Positions 36,158 through 48,571 of a stretch of DNA of 64,000 nucleotides are shown here, piece by piece; position 1 is the first letter of the stretch, and each line of letters begins with the position of its first letter. A program made the position numbers and the translations under genes. Below the pieces are notes generated by a model. The model saw only the letters and a list, made by a program, of their open reading frames with translations. It made no database searches and had not been told where the DNA came from. This DNA is from Anastrepha obliqua (lineage: Eukaryota > Arthropoda > Insecta > Diptera > Tephritidae). The stretch is taken from NCBI RefSeq assembly GCF_027943255.1, contig NC_072892.1:125133792-125197791 (forward strand), read 5' to 3'.

Positions 36158-36316
36158 TCACCTACTGCTACTACCTTTGCGACGTGCCTTGATTAGAGCT
36201 GCAATTAGTGGTGCCATTGCCGTAACCATCGTCGCAACATTGCAGCGTTCGTCGATTAGTCATGCCGTAACCATAAACGGCTGATATTGCAGTAGAATTA
36301 ATAACAACATTTGCAT
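36158..36316 (-). pseudogene. Small Gly/Tyr-rich secreted-peptide relic
   Basis: On the - strand, ATG at 36316 starts a hydrophobic signal-like stretch (MQMLLLILL). Another frame continues AVYGYGMTNRR and DDGYGN, and a third reads MAPLIAALIKARRKGSSSR and stops at 36160-36158. At least two frameshifts separate the parts. Short Gly-Tyr-rich secreted peptides are common in flies in clusters; their role is mostly cuticle- or secretion-related or unknown. This copy cannot make a product as it stands. Confidence 0.4.
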
Positions 36317-36423
36317 TTTATTATAAAAATTAGGATAATCTTCCACTAAGTCAACTAATTGTTCGTCATTCTTTTCTGAAATTAATTTTTTTACCGCAAA
36401 TATCTAAAGAAATGTAAATTATT

Positions 36424-36581
36424 GCACAGCTGCTTACGGTTACGGGGGAAAACCAAAATTCATTAAATGCATACGACTACGGTTATGGTTACGGGGTTAT
36501 GGTGCGGCACCTATAAGCATTTACAGTGGTGGTTACGATTATGGCTACCGTACGGCACCACTAATTGAAGCTTTTCTCTGA
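36424..36581 (+). pseudogene. Gly/Tyr-rich peptide relic, second copy
   Basis: CTAAYGYGGKPK, then in the +1 frame AYDYGYGYG, then back to GYGAAPISIYSGGYDYGYRT and APLIEAFL before TGA 36579-36581. The APLIEAFL end aligns with APLIAALI of the - strand copy. The frame changes make it a pseudogene. Together with 35995-36042 and 36158-36316 this is a small inverted cluster. Confidence 0.4.
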
Positions 36582-37317
36582 TAAATGAGAATACATTTTT
36601 TTTAAGTTAAGTTAGCTGTCACAGAAACAATTACAATAACAAAAAACTCGTAATTTATTTTTAATTTAAATGTTTTGATCGATTCATTTGTTTTCCTTGT
36701 AAATTACAACTGTACATTTTGTACATAAAATCAAATTCAAAGTTATATACGTACATACATACATGATTACTAAGCAACTCAAAACAAAAATGCTGTAAAT
36801 ATATTTGATTTTTTTCAAATCTTCAATCTCTGATGCTACCATATACTACATAATATATACATATTTTTTTATACCCAGATTATGTTGTAAAATAGTAAAG
36901 AAAAAAAAGCAAAAAAAAAATTAAGATTTATTAATAACAAATCACCGATGTATAAGTGTACAGATAAATATGGATAACCTACTAATTTTTATTTCTGATT
37001 TGTCGCATTTGCGCGTTTTTTATGTAAAAAGAAAATATGTAACTAATATTTTTGTACTTCTTATTATCTGTCAAGTTGTTTCTGCTTTAGATTTGTTCCG
37101 TTTATTCCACACCAAATTTTATTTGTTTTTGTGTGCTCGAATTCGATGCAATTTGATTCAATTTGGCTCGATTCGCTTCGGATTTCCTTGTTTATTAATC
37201 ATAATTCCATCATCCGTTTACCTCACCTCAACTCACCTTAAGAGTCACCTCATCTCATCTCATCTCATCACACTCCACTCCACCCCAACCCAACTATCTA
37301 CCTATCAACCTAGCTAC

Positions 37318-37352
37318 CTACATGCATACATACATACATACATACATACTTA
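37318..37352. repeat. (CATA)n microsatellite
   Basis: About eight perfect CATA units. Confidence 0.85.
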
Positions 37353-38756
37353 CATATTCTTCTGCTACCGCCATAATCACAAGCACCACTACCACCACAA
37401 CCACAACCATCACTACTTCTACTAAAGTATCTCAGTAACTGTAATTGCTTCGTGAATAAATGACCGTCAACAAAATCGATGATGAATAAGTTTAATTCCA
37501 GTAATTTGGTAATTTTTGTTTGCATTTGAAAAGAAAAAAAAGCGGGCCTTCGTATCCAGAGCGCTTAAATGCTTCTAATTCACACTCACTGAAAAGTGCG
37601 CGCGTTTGTGTGTGTGCGTGCGTTTGATGAGGCGGCGATCAGGCATTGATCGACTTACTGTTGTTACTGTCATCTGCCTACATACATACATACATCCATG
37701 CATATATGCATGCATGCACAAGCAAGTGTGTGTGTGGCGCATGTGTGCGTTGCGTTGCGGTGCGGTGCGGTGTGGCGGTGCGTATGCGTAATCGATTGTT
37801 ACCCCTTAGAGTTCACTGTACTGCAATACTTTACATATTCATATATAGTATACATATACATATATACAATGTATATTAATTTGAATTTAAACCTAATTTA
37901 ACAATGAAATCTTGTAATTTCACTAAACATTCATCAAATCATTAAATTCGACGAAGGTACACAATTTAAGGTACAAAGTAACACTGTTATCTATTAATGG
38001 CTTAAGTCAAACAGAAAAATTGAGAAGTAAATAGAAAAGAAAAAAAAAAACAACAAAGTTCAACAGAATTTGAAAAATAAACGTTTGTTGTGTGTGTCTT
38101 GCCCAAAATAAATAATTACATGCATATCTCACACAAGTAAGACAAAAATGACGATTTTAAACCTAAAATGCAATGTTGGGATGGGCTGCCCGGTGACCGC
38201 TAGTATTTTTTGTATTCGTATTACGTACTTTTTTATACTTATACTTACTTACATGAATTCATTCATAATGCGATAATTTTTCAATGTTTTCGTAAGTGTT
38301 GTTTGTTGTGTATGTTGTTGCTATTTACGTAAATATCTCGTAAGACTTTTTTGTTTCTACCCTTATTTGTACATACATACATATTTACATACATACATAT
38401 ATACGACATTTTTAACAAATATTTAGTGATATATTATAATTTTGTTGTTGCTGTTGTACACTCTCACATACATAACAACAAAGGAATTGTAGTGTATAGA
38501 CTGCCAACTAATACTATTGTATTCGTAGTACGTACATAAATACATAATTAGAAGCCATAGTTGTAGTTGTTTGTGTATAGTAAAAAGTTTTGATTGAAAA
38601 ATTTACAAAAAACTTCTCAACTTCTTTGTATTATTTACTTATTTCTAGCGTACATGTGTGTGTGTACATACCTATGTTTCATTTGCTTGTAAATATTTCG
38701 TTTTTTCCAATTAATTAAGTTCGTATGTTATATGAATTCCATGAATTTACATATAA

Positions 38757-38784
38757 TACATACATACATACATACATACATACA
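38757..38784. repeat. (ATAC)n microsatellite
   Basis: About seven perfect ATAC units. Confidence 0.85.
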
Positions 38785-39869
38785 GATGTGCTTGCATAAA
38801 ACTTTTAAACTTTTTATAAACAAAATAAGCATTTATTGTTGTTATTGGTGTTTTTGTTGTGATTTAGTCGTAATTCAATGTTCTTGCTGTTGTGAAATTA
38901 ACTGTTCATATAGAAATTGTATCACAAAAAATGTGCTACACTCAACAACACTCACGCACACTCACACACACACAAATGCATACGAACAATGCATAAAACC
39001 ATTGCATTGTTTACTACAAATATTAGATTACCATAAAAGCCTTTTTGTGTTAGCAGTAAAAATATAAATGCGCATATAAATATAGATACACGTACATGCA
39101 ATTTAAATGCATACATACTTATACATATATATATAAATTTATATATTTTAATTTTACTGCGCATTAAAATCTGCCACAGCTCAGTCAACAGACAAGTTTT
39201 AAATTATTAAACTTACAATTAGGTTCTGTGTGACAGTGTTTTGTTTTTTTGTTGTTGCATTGTCTTACATCGAAATGGTTTTTATTTTATTGCGCAAACA
39301 AATTCGTTAGTTATGTCCATTTTTAGAGGCAAACTCAAACCACACATTGCCAGAATAGTACTTTGGAATTTATTTTTTATATTTATCAATTCGAAATTTA
39401 ACAATTTTATTGCGATGAACAAATATTTTGAAAGACTACTTCTATGTGTAGAGCCGCAAACTATGCCGATAATTTCGCCGATATTAATTAGTATTTAAAT
39501 TATTGTATAAATTTGGATTGATAAATTTCAATGCAATGCCATATGCAATGCCGTTATATGGTAGGCCTACTTTTGGATTACCAGCCATATCGTTTACAAG
39601 CCGCCTACGGATGGGAGTGCCATTTTTTGGAAAAATATTTGATTCTGAAACTATAGGTAATATTTCGGCTAAGAATATTTTAATGCGAAGATTTTTCAAG
39701 ACACTAAAAACTCGAAAGTTTGTCCTTGCCTGCTGATTTGTGACTACTAGTAGACGTTTGTTTTGGTTTAAGTCCATAATGGGCATTGATCTTATACGAA
39801 AATTATTGGTTGTTACGGGCAACCCCACTTGGCTACGGTGGTTATCGCTGATATTATGCGCGAGAAAGG

Positions 39870-40640
39870 GCTCTTAGATGAACTGTGGTATGGAAGCTGG
39901 CCTCTATTCGGAGCCGGTCAAATTATGAAAATTAATTTGACTTCTTGGCGATGCCACCGTGGAAAGCAAGCCAATCAGTCAACGCTTTCTCTGATACTTT
40001 CCTCCTTTCCCCTTGACTATCTGCTCTTTTTCCAGAGCTCTAAATGCAATGGGCTTTTTGGTCTGAGTGTTTTGGGAGCCACCAAATCTCTTGGTGGTTC
40101 GACCAATTAAAATTTCATTTCAAGCCAATCAGAGAAACATGCAAATCACTAAAACACTACAAAGAAATTGGTGCAAGAGTAGCTATCTTATTAGACAGCT
40201 AAGCAGCTATCAAGGCCTTAGATTCCAATTCCAATTTATCCAAACTAGTTTTACAGTGTAGAGAGAAACTAGAACTGCTTGGTCATTGACTTCGAATTAC
40301 TCTGTTTTTATGCTTCACACTACGAAGCTTTAGCCGAAAGAAAGTGGAAGCTATTAACTACATGCAATACAACAAGAAAAACATGGCTGTGGTACAACAT
40401 AAAGGCGACGAATTACCTGTTACGATGCTCTCGCCCAAGCATGTCACGCATCACTTCAACCCTTACAGGTCACTGGAAAGTAGGAGATCATGCAGCCAGC
40501 CTTAACCTTCTTTTCAATCCCATCTGCGGAAGATGTCAGGCGGAGGAGGGGAAAGAAAATCTTTTCCACTATTTATGCGAAAGTCTTTGTCTAGCTAGAG
40601 CAAGAGGTCGGTCTTTCGGTAAGCCTTTCTTACAGAAATA
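39870..40640 (+). mobile_element. RNase H-type LINE, 3' fragment
   Basis: The open frame 40279-40641 contains ITSTLTGHWKVGDHAASLNL and CGRCQAEEGKENLFHYLCES, the zinc-knuckle-like Cys/His block after RNase H in R1/LOA-type LINEs. Weaker traces (YWLLRQLSSY-like, then QTSFTV) extend it upstream. Confidence 0.6.
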
Positions 40641-40659
40641 GATCTCACAAATGATAGAA

Positions 40660-40800
40660 AAGCTTTTTCCTAATGGCGATCGCCTCTCGCCAGGCAATGG
40701 CAAACCTCCGAGTATATTTGTGCCATGAAAAATCTCCCCATAAAGAAACATCTATCGTTCGAAATCGGCTTAAAAGTGCATGTCTCTCCATTTGTGCAAC
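40660..40800 (+). mobile_element. SINE fragment
   Basis: AGGCAATGGCAAACCTCCGA and GTGCCATGAAAAATCTCC match the body of the SINE at 29295-29563, in the opposite orientation. Both the tRNA-like head and the tail are missing. Confidence 0.55.
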
Positions 40801-41879
40801 AGCATCAGAAAACTGGTACTGTGCTTTGCTAAGACTCCTCTGAACACTTCATCGACCCATGCGAAGGGATGCTCATTTGAAACAAATTTCCTCAATCCCA
40901 ACTTTCTTATAATGAAGCGTGCAAAGTTATCGATCGCGTCGGGACTATCCCATTATTCTCCCTGTTGCAACTCTTTGGGGAATGATAACCCTTTGCAAAA
41001 CAGGAATTCTTTCAAAATCGCCGTATCATAAGAAATAAAGCTTTTTAAACTCTCCATTCAAAATCCCCGCATCATAAGAAAGTAAGCTTTTTAAATTCTC
41101 CATTCATGTAACGATCTCGGATTGCCTCAATTACTCTATAATGTCCCGGCTTAAGCGGTATGTCAGGATGTATTCCATGTCATACTAATCCTGGATATAC
41201 CGATACAAACTCTTGAGTGAATTTTTGCTCGTAAGCAGACCATTTTAAAAATTAAATGTTTTTTCCACAAGTTTTACTTTTCCTCCACTTTTAAGCCAAA
41301 TTTCTACAACTAGCAATCCAATGTCTTGTTAAGGGAGCCGATTTGTCAAGAGGGAACGCAAAAGCAGCTTACTAAGCAAACCTTTTGTTAATGAAACATG
41401 GCAGATAACATTTAAAGCGTTCTTGTTTTTGTATTAGACATTTGAAGCGTACGAGCAAAGTAAAAAGAAAAAAAAAATCTTTATTAGGCTGTTTATTGAA
41501 AAAACTAAAGTGTTAGTTTGCAACTTTTTTGACATTTAGCAACAGTAGCTTATCTAACTTAAAGAACAACTTTAAATTTTAAATTTTATGCAGGAGGAGT
41601 TAATAATATAATAATTTTATGGATGGAGATAAATTTAATCAGACAATTACGTCGCAAAGCCTGAAGATGTGAAGATGTGCCTGATGTGAAGTTGAAGGTG
41701 TAAATTCGTTTCATTAATAAACCGAGTACAGTTTTTGTTACAATATTTCTTCAAAATGCCCACAATTTGTTTGTAATTGATTGCCATGAATTGAAAAATC
41801 TGTGCGTCCTCCCAATACTTGCAATGTCTTCTAGGTGGAAGTACCGGCAATTGGGGCAGCTTGTAGGCTACTAATCGCA

Positions 41880-42400
41880 GACTTCTCTTTTAAGATAGCC
41901 AAGCTGTAATCCAAGCACTGCATTCAGATGAAACAACCTTTAACCTGCCGGCACAAAGCAGAAATAGCTTTGCCACCTTGAGGGGAACAACAACATGCAA
42001 AGTAATCAGAAGTTTTAGCCCTCCTACAACCACAAACAAACGTCAATACTGGCAAATATGAAACAAAGGGATGCCTGCAAACTCATGGCGGTGATATCTG
42101 GTCTACATCAACACACCCTGTAAGGGTGAAGTAAGCAACCACAGGAAAAGGAAACTATTTTCCATTTCCTCTGTGAATGCTCTGCTCTATGGAAAGAGAG
42201 AATTTCATCGCTGGGCGAACCGCTGTTCGAGAGCTTCGAACAACTGTCTGACTTCGAGGTTCTTAAACTGCACCGACGCTGTAAAAAACCGTTAAACAAG
42301 TTGGTAACGAGGATATGCCAACAAAATGGTGCGGAAGCGCTAGTTGGATTCTGGACGAATCACCACTTTACGAATCAACCAATCATTGCCATCTGTTTTG
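41880..42400 (+). mobile_element. RNase H-type LINE, decayed fragment
   Basis: DSQAVIQALHSDETTFN is an RNase H block. In another frame, ISSLGEPLFESFEQLSDFEV and LKLHRRCKKPLNKL near 42200-42300 are the C-terminal region seen in other R1/LOA-type fragments. Confidence 0.5.
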
Positions 42401-42439
42401 TGGCTCTTTGAATCTATCCTTGGTCTTGCTTGACCTCTT

Positions 42440-42609
42440 CTGCTATGGCCTTTGTTCTAAAAGTGTCTCTCTTATGCAACATTTGCTTTAACGTTCTGCA
42501 CAAGTTGTAGTCCAAGGGGGTAAGATCTGAGGAACGTGGCGGCTAGGCTATTGTACCATCGTGCATACCCACTATTTAAATGCTCTAGCAAAATGCACCG
42601 GAGCGCCAT
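42440..42609 (-). pseudogene. Tc1/mariner-superfamily transposase fragment
   Basis: On the - strand: DGAPVHFARAF from 42609, then SSDLTPLDYNLCRTLKQMLH near 42530-42470 (third Asp in a TPLD setting like the DD41D elements). It is cut off exactly where the mariner miniature element starts at 42613. Confidence 0.45.
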
Positions 42610-42612
42610 CTA

Positions 42613-43024
42613 CGAGGTGTGTACAAAAAGTATCGCGAATTTTTTTTTTACAAATTATTTATTTATTCATTAATATCTATTTTGTCCCCTTCAAAGTAAT
42701 CCCCATGAGAAATTATGCACTTGTGCCAACGTTTTTTCCAATCTTCGAAGCACTTCCAAAAATCATTTTTTTTATCTTGCTCAGCTCCTCCTTTGATGCC
42801 GTCTTTATCTCGTCAATCGTAGCGTAGCGTCGTCCTTTCATGGGGCTCTTCAGTTTCGGGAACAAGTAAAAGTCACCGGGGGCCAGATCTGAGGAAAACG
42901 GTGGCTGTGGCATCATTAGTATGCTGTTTTCGGTCAAAAAGTAGCGCACAAGCAACAATGTGTGAGCAGGGGCGTTATTGTGATGCAAGAGCCAATTTTC
43001 GCGATACTTTTTGAACACACCTCG
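42613..43024 (-). mobile_element. 412-bp mariner derivative with both TIRs and TA duplication
   Basis: The left end CGAGGTGTGTACAAAAAGTA and the right end (- strand CGAGGTGTGTTCAAAAAGTA) are near-perfect inverses, with TA at 42611-42612 and 43025-43026. Inside, on the - strand, only the transposase C-terminal third remains: WLLHHNNAPAHTLLLVRYF and SSDLAPGDFYLFPKLKSP. The second catalytic Asp is Asn (HHNN instead of HHDN). The 5' two thirds were lost and the coding remnant is fused to the TIR, so it can move only with help. Confidence 0.8.
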
Positions 43025-43058
43025 TATCTGTAAGTATGGTGGCTTAAATATGACCTGT

Positions 43059-43220
43059 TATAATTGGCGCTTATATCCTTTTTGGGTCTTTGGCCGAGCG
43101 CCTCCTCTTATATGTGGCGTGCGTCTTCATTGTTGATGTTCTACCACAAATGGAGGTACTTGCAGTTTTAAGCGCACTGTGTATAGTTTTTTTATGACAA
43201 ACTTTTTCGTGGCAGTTAAT
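43059..43220 (-). mobile_element. SINE fragment, 5'-truncated
   Basis: ATAATTGGCGCTTATATCCT is the tail end, followed by ACCACAAATGGAGGTA and TTTTTCGTGGCAG body words, in the same orientation as 29295-29563. The tRNA-like head is missing. Confidence 0.55.
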
Positions 43221-43274
43221 TATTTTTTACTTTACAAATTATAACACATATATATCAATTCTTATATATATATA

Positions 43275-43335
43275 TATAATTGGCGCGTACACCCTTTTTT
43301 GGGTGTTTGGCCGAGCTCCTCCTCCAAGTTCAAGT
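43275..43335 (-). mobile_element. SINE tail fragment
   Basis: TATATATATAATTGGCGCGT and TTTGGCCGAGCTCCTCCTCC, the last 50 bp of the SINE with its TA-rich tail. Confidence 0.55.
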
Positions 43336-43549
43336 TTAAACAACAGTAGCTGCTAAAATAGTAAATATAAAGTCTAAAATTTTAAGTCGTTCTCTAGATT
43401 AGATAACCTACTGTTGCTAAAGGTCGAAACTGTTGGAGGTTGTCAATTTTTTAATTTTAATTTATATTTTAATGTTAAATTTTTACTTTTCCCGTTCGTT
43501 TTAAATGTCTAATACAAAAACAAAAACGGTTCGAATGTTATCTACTCGA

Positions 43550-44435
43550 TCATTTTATTGGCTCTCGAATGAATCTATCTTCCTAAAAGTAAGATATAAT
43601 ATAAACATCAAAAGATATAATCTTTTTAAGGCACTCCCTCGTAGTGAGGCAAGATAAAAATGAAAATGGCTGCAAACCTACGGCGTTCGAGTGTTGGACT
43701 CCTGTATTTTGGTCTCCTTCATAATGAAATGAACCTCAGAATGCGACCTTAAAATCTTTGCAGTCGGTAACAAAAGACCCTGTATTTGAAACTACCTTTC
43801 TTAATTTTAGTATTCTCTTCATTTTTTCAATTTTTTTTAACATGCATAAGTATTTGTAGTTATAATAAATACAATAGTTTGGTGATGTGCTTTTTCTACA
43901 CATGCATACAATCATACACGGAATACAGGCGTAATAAACACATATCTACATATAATAAGTGAATGCAATTATTAGCTAATCGAGCTACTTTTTCGTTCTA
44001 TTAATTTATCATAACACAAATGTCCACAGAATTTGTGTACTTTCTATTATTTAATATGAGATGCTGAATAAAGTAAGTTAGTAAAAAATACAGAGAGGAG
44101 GACCCTTCATTAAGAAACAAATGAAAAAAATTAAGCCATTTTATTTAAAAGAAGTTTCTTTAAGATTTTATGTATGTTTATATTTTTTATTTCACCACTG
44201 CACCTATATGTGTATGAGTATATGCCATTTTTGCACACAGTAAAAATAAAATCGGAGTTAGTAATTTCTACTTCGACATATCCGTTGCTTGTTAAGAAAG
44301 CGTTCCATTTTCCTCAATCAGGCAGCATATTTTATTTCATTTAATATATTTGGTACACACCAATTGGCCTCTAAGCGCTGCGTTCTGTGATCCAGCATAG
44401 CTATCCTCTTCTAATCTGGACTCATGATCAAAAAA
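43550..44435. other. Intron 2, unassigned stretch
   Basis: AT-rich, no recognisable exon or element. Confidence 0.45.
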
Positions 44436-44439
44436 AGTT

Positions 44440-45480
44440 CCCTGAATATATTTGGAAAATTCAAAATAAAAGTTTATGGTATTCCTTAAAAGTCGTATTA
44501 TCGCCTTCAAAGTACTTCCCGTCAACTGCAAGCGGGGACAGCGTTTGATCCAGCTCTCGAAACATTTCTCGAACTCTATTTTCGGTATAGCCATCAAAGC
44601 CGTCTTCTATGTTTCCATTACATCCTTTCTTTTTTCTATGCATTTCCAGTAGCGTAGACGTAGTAGGTGAATTCGATGGCTGTTGGATGGTATTCGTTTC
44701 GTTCTTGGTCGAAAACTCACGGCTAAGTATGGCACTGTGCGACTGTGCGTTGTCATGGTGCAAAATTCACGAGTTGTTTTCTCACAAATCCTTTCTTTTT
44801 TAGTGAATTGCTTCATGTAACCTTTTCATAGCACCCAATCCTTATTTACTGTTTGACCTTCTGGTAAACATTCAAGGTGTACGACAGAGCATCACTTTCT
44901 TTTTTGACTAAAAATGACGTGGTTTTTTGATCTTGGTTTATTCGGACATCTCTACTCACTCGCTTGATGTCTGGATTGCGTGTCGTACTCATGAACACAC
45001 GTCTCCAGTAATAATGCGTTTGATGAATAATATTGGGTTGGATTCAGCCTCGGAAATCATGAATTTTCGCGATATCAAAGCAGTCTCTTTTTTACACGAA
45101 ATTCAGGTATTTTGAAACCAACTTCAGCAAGACGAGAAAACCCCGATCATAACTAGAATATCCTGAACGGATTCAGAAGCAATGTCTGCCAGCTCTCTGG
45201 TGGTTAATTTGCGATTATTGATCAACTTTTCTCTCACTTTATTGATGGTTTCATCAGATTTCGTTGCCGACGACCAGCCACAACATCCGCTGTACTCGAT
45301 GGACTCACGATCTCTTCTGAAGTGTTCATGCCGGTCGTAAGCGGATCTTATCTTTAGAGTGTCAGTACCGACACAGTTTCTCAACAGTTCTAAGATTTTC
45401 GCACCATTGAATCCATTTTTAATGGAAAATTTAATAGAAACTCGTGTTGCAAATTCAAATCCATTTTTAAAGCTGTAAAA
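44440..45480 (-). mobile_element. mariner relic, heavily mutated
   Basis: On the - strand: IKFSIKNGFNGAKILELLRN near 45420, then DETINKVREKLINNRKLTTR and ELADIASESVQDIL near 45260-45170 (N-terminal DNA-binding part), and MHHDNAQSHSAILSREFSTK from 44763 (second Asp), with a C-terminal LAVDGKYFEGD near 44510. The first and third Asp regions are not recognisable. Confidence 0.6.
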
Positions 45481-45540
45481 AATCGAGAACACATCCTGAG
45501 AATTACTTAAGACGCCGTAACTTCTACAAATGTCAAGCAA

Positions 45541-46685
45541 TGGCGATAAAATTTTGGTAGGAATGTTAATCAGAGATGTGGCAACCTAACAAAAAGACAA
45601 AAAACAGAATTCAAATCAGTTGACTTAGGGCGTCACCATGAGTTTGTGCCGGGAACTTTTTGATCAAGGTGGTATCACAGTATTTTCCACAAATCAATGC
45701 ATCATATCACTTCTTGCTTGTTCCAATCATAGCATCTTTTGTGGAAGCGTTTTTGAAATGCGCGCCTTGCGCATAACATCGGTGCATACATACATTGACT
45801 CAATATTCAAACTTGATACCAAATGATACCTTCACAGGTGATACATATTTGGAGCCATTATTGGACTTATTTTCAATTTCTTATTCAAGTGAAGAAAAGT
45901 TTATTTTTGGGATTCAAGAAAAACTGTAAATGTTTGTTCGTGTATCACTAAAACCATCTCAGTTTTTTCCTAAACAAACCGTTGTCATAACTTCGATTAT
46001 GTCAGTAAATCAGCTGACTCCTTCAAAATCGCTGAGAGCTGGTTAAAGGTCTGATGTTGGCTACACCTCTGCATTCTGTACATCGTGCGCCCACTCACCA
46101 TGCCGCTCTATCGCTCTATATTGTTGAGGCTTAAAAACCAGACTATGCGTGGGTGAGATGACACGTCGCGAGGATAGGCAGTGTTGATTTTTGGGCCACG
46201 AAATTGACCAGCTCTTTATCTACTTAATTTTACTGTGTGCATTGAGGTATTGGAATTTATAAGCATTTTATTAATTATTCATTTTCAAAGCCTTATTAAA
46301 ATTTAAAGAACATTTATGAACATTTTAATTAATTTTAGTTTAATTATGTGTATTATTTGTTTTGCAGTAAAGATCGGAGTAGAGCTTAGACTCGGATTGA
46401 TTGAACTTTGTCCCATTAGTTGGAAAACGAGAACAAAATATTTTTATTGTTGATAAAAAAACAGTACACAAAGAAAATAAGAAATAAATCAGCTTTCAAA
46501 GATAATAATTCAATTCGCTACCTTTTGCTTCATTGCAGTTAATTTTCATAACTACCTAGGAATCAAATAGTGCAGAGGGCGCTATTTTGTTGGACTTCTC
46601 GTTGATCATGATACTGAAACCTGTCACATTACCTACTTCCCAATCATCTTATGTGCAAGGGATGCTAGAGATGGTTATTCGCGCA
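45541..46685. other. Intron 2, unassigned stretch
   Basis: No convincing coding frame or TIR. Confidence 0.45.
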
Positions 46686-46689
46686 GCGA

Positions 46690-46825
46690 CAGTCGGTTTT
46701 ACGCTACCGAAACGACTTGGATTTATATCCGGCCAAAGACTGTCACTTCAGTAGGATTCTCCGTACATGTAGTATGTAGGAAGAATATTTATGCTACAAC
46801 AAAAACAACAAGAGGTTCTCTTACA
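46690..46825 (+). mobile_element. Jockey-type LINE 3' end
   Basis: CGACAGTCGGTTTTACGCTA, GGATTTATATCCGGCC, GTACATGTA and the tail GCTACAACAAAAACAACAAG are the 3' untranslated end of a Jockey-like LINE; the same words occur inverted at 61800-61930. Confidence 0.5.
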
Positions 46826-47174
46826 AGGTAGTCTGATTAATGCAGCAGTACTAAGTACTTCAGTTTTTCCTGAACTTAGCAGATCCACTGTCTTTTTTGG
46901 CAGACATTTAGCTAGAACTTTTTTGATATTCTCCTGAACGTGCCTCTTTCTGATAGTATTTTTCCACCGGGTTTAAGAAAATGCGATTGGATTGCTGACT
47001 GTATTAGTTTCAGATGTCATTCCAGTGCCTTAGTCAATCCGTTCGCTCTCGTTTTCATTGATATTCTTAAGGTCGTGAGCTTAAACAAAAAATATCACCA
47101 TTAACTGAGATATTGAATTTAATTTTAACTTGCACTCTTTGACTAGTTTTGTTCTGGTAGAGGATGGTGCTTAA

Positions 47175-47771
47175 CAGGGTCCGGCACTCGAAGTGTAACC
47201 AATAAAAAGGCCATGAATTTAGTTTGGAAAATTACTTTTATTCAATCCAAAGTAAAAAATATGTGAAAATAATACAAAATTAAGAATCAATTTACTTTTG
47301 CTCGATATGACCACCTTTTGCCTTGACTATGGCCTTAAGACGGTACAGAAACGAATCGCAAGCTGTCCGAATGTGACTTGCAGGTACTTTGGTGAATCTT
47401 TTAGTTCGGACCTTGCTCTCTAAAATGGCCCAAAGAGAATAATCCATCGGATTCGCGTCTGGTGAATTTGAGAGCAATTGTATGGACGTTATGAAGTTCG
47501 GATCGTTTAATCATTAGCCATTCTTGGTTCACTCGAGCTTTGTGAGACGGTGCCGAGTCCTGTTGAAACGTCCATGGTCTGCCACCGAAATGTTAGTCTG
47601 CCCACGGCTTCAAAGCAAACCCCAGAATACTTTGCCGATAATATTTCGCATTTACGCCAGGCTCGATGAGAATGATTGGAGAGCGCCCATCTGCGTTTAC
47701 AGCGGCCCAAACCATTACCTTTGGTCGAGCGAGCGGTCTGAAGTTGGTTACACTTCGAGTGCCGGACACTG
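47175..47771 (-). mobile_element. maT-like (DD37D) element, 597 bp, 5' half deleted
   Basis: TIRs CAGGGTCCGGCACTCGAAGT (47175) and its inverse ending at 47771, each 28 bp with one or two differences; TA at 47772-47773 and a slightly altered TA at the left. On the - strand, transposase starts abruptly inside the catalytic domain: NFRPLARPKVMVWAAVNADG, WTFQQDSAPSHKARVNQEW (second Asp), SNSPDANPMDYSLWAILESK (third Asp), AIVKAKGGHIEQK end. A frameshift lies between the last two. Spacing fits the 37-residue type of maT elements. Confidence 0.7.
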
Positions 47772-47859
47772 TAGATTTCCTCTGCAGGTTTGGCACTATA
47801 GCTGGGACAATTCCCCAACATCACAGTCCGTCTTGGATTCACCAGTGTAGATAGAGGTT

Positions 47860-48571
47860 GGCTTTTTTATTGTCAACAGCTTGACCTCATTTCCATAGCT
47901 GAACGTTTTTGTTGAACTCAACAGCCCGATCTGTTTACTCTTGCCCGAAGGCCCTCGCTTTCAGCAGTCCTGATCTCCAAGTCTAATACTTTAGGGAGCT
48001 CCGATCTTTAGTTCTATGCGTAAAAGCGGTGTGAATTAGTTTTTATTTATTATTATTATTATCATTATTACATGTCATTTAAATTTTATTTTATCATTTG
48101 CACTAACATCGTATAAGTTAGAAAAAAACTAGGCATTGTTGTTTCATTGGGGATTCGAGCAAATGCAACAATTTATTTTTCTTATTTCTGGCACAAATTT
48201 TTAATTTTTGTTTCACCCATATTTTCCGTTAATATCAAATATTTAATTAATCACAAATATTTTTATCTACGCTTAAATGTTGAACTTTATAAAAATTCAT
48301 TGCCTGCCGTTTGCTCGAACCCAAAAGTCTTCCATACATACCTACATACAAGTAATATTGTACGAGTATATTATTTCTATTTTTTTATAATTTTTCAAAC
48401 GTAGTTCATTTGTCTCATAACTACCTAAAGAGTTTCGTACTTACATAGTGTGTGTGCTTCTTACTAACTCCTTTTGCATTTGAAAATATTTGTCTTGTTG
48501 TGTAATTGCGTGAAAAAATGTGCATTAATCGCTCCACTTTGTTGTGGTTTTCCAAAAATTATGTCCCCCAG
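47860..48571. other. Intron 2, last part
   Basis: No mobile element recognised. It ends at the acceptor GTCCCCCAG of exon 3. Confidence 0.45.

Larger units (their letters stand above)
36582..39860. other. Intron 2, unassigned, rich in microsatellites
   Basis: CATA runs at 37318-37352 and 38757-38784, TCATC repeats near 37250, a TGCGGTGCGG block near 37755, CA repeats near 38960. A GGCTACGGTGG word at 39831 recalls the Gly/Tyr genes but has no frame around it. No exon seen. Confidence 0.45.
41400..43545. repeat. Inverted repeat arms 2 kb apart
   Basis: 41403-41449 and 43503-43543 share AATACAAAAACAA, and ATTAGATAA...CTACTGTTGCTAA at 43398-43421 matches the inverse of 41539-41562. Arms of about 170-190 bp, diverged. 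They enclose a LINE fragment, a mariner miniature element and SINE pieces, so an old TIR-bounded element may have been filled by later insertions. Confidence 0.4.

Noticed and set aside
37318..37352. CRISPR-like or other functional array
   Set aside because: Plain CATA microsatellite without spacers, in an insect genome.
37310..37525. Gly/Cys-rich open frame on the - strand
   Set aside because: It is made of translated CCA/CAT-type simple repeats and a CATA microsatellite.
39484..39828. 114-residue - strand frame as a Gly/Tyr-type gene
   Set aside because: Only isolated Tyr-Gly words on either strand. No signal peptide or match to the 36-kb relics.
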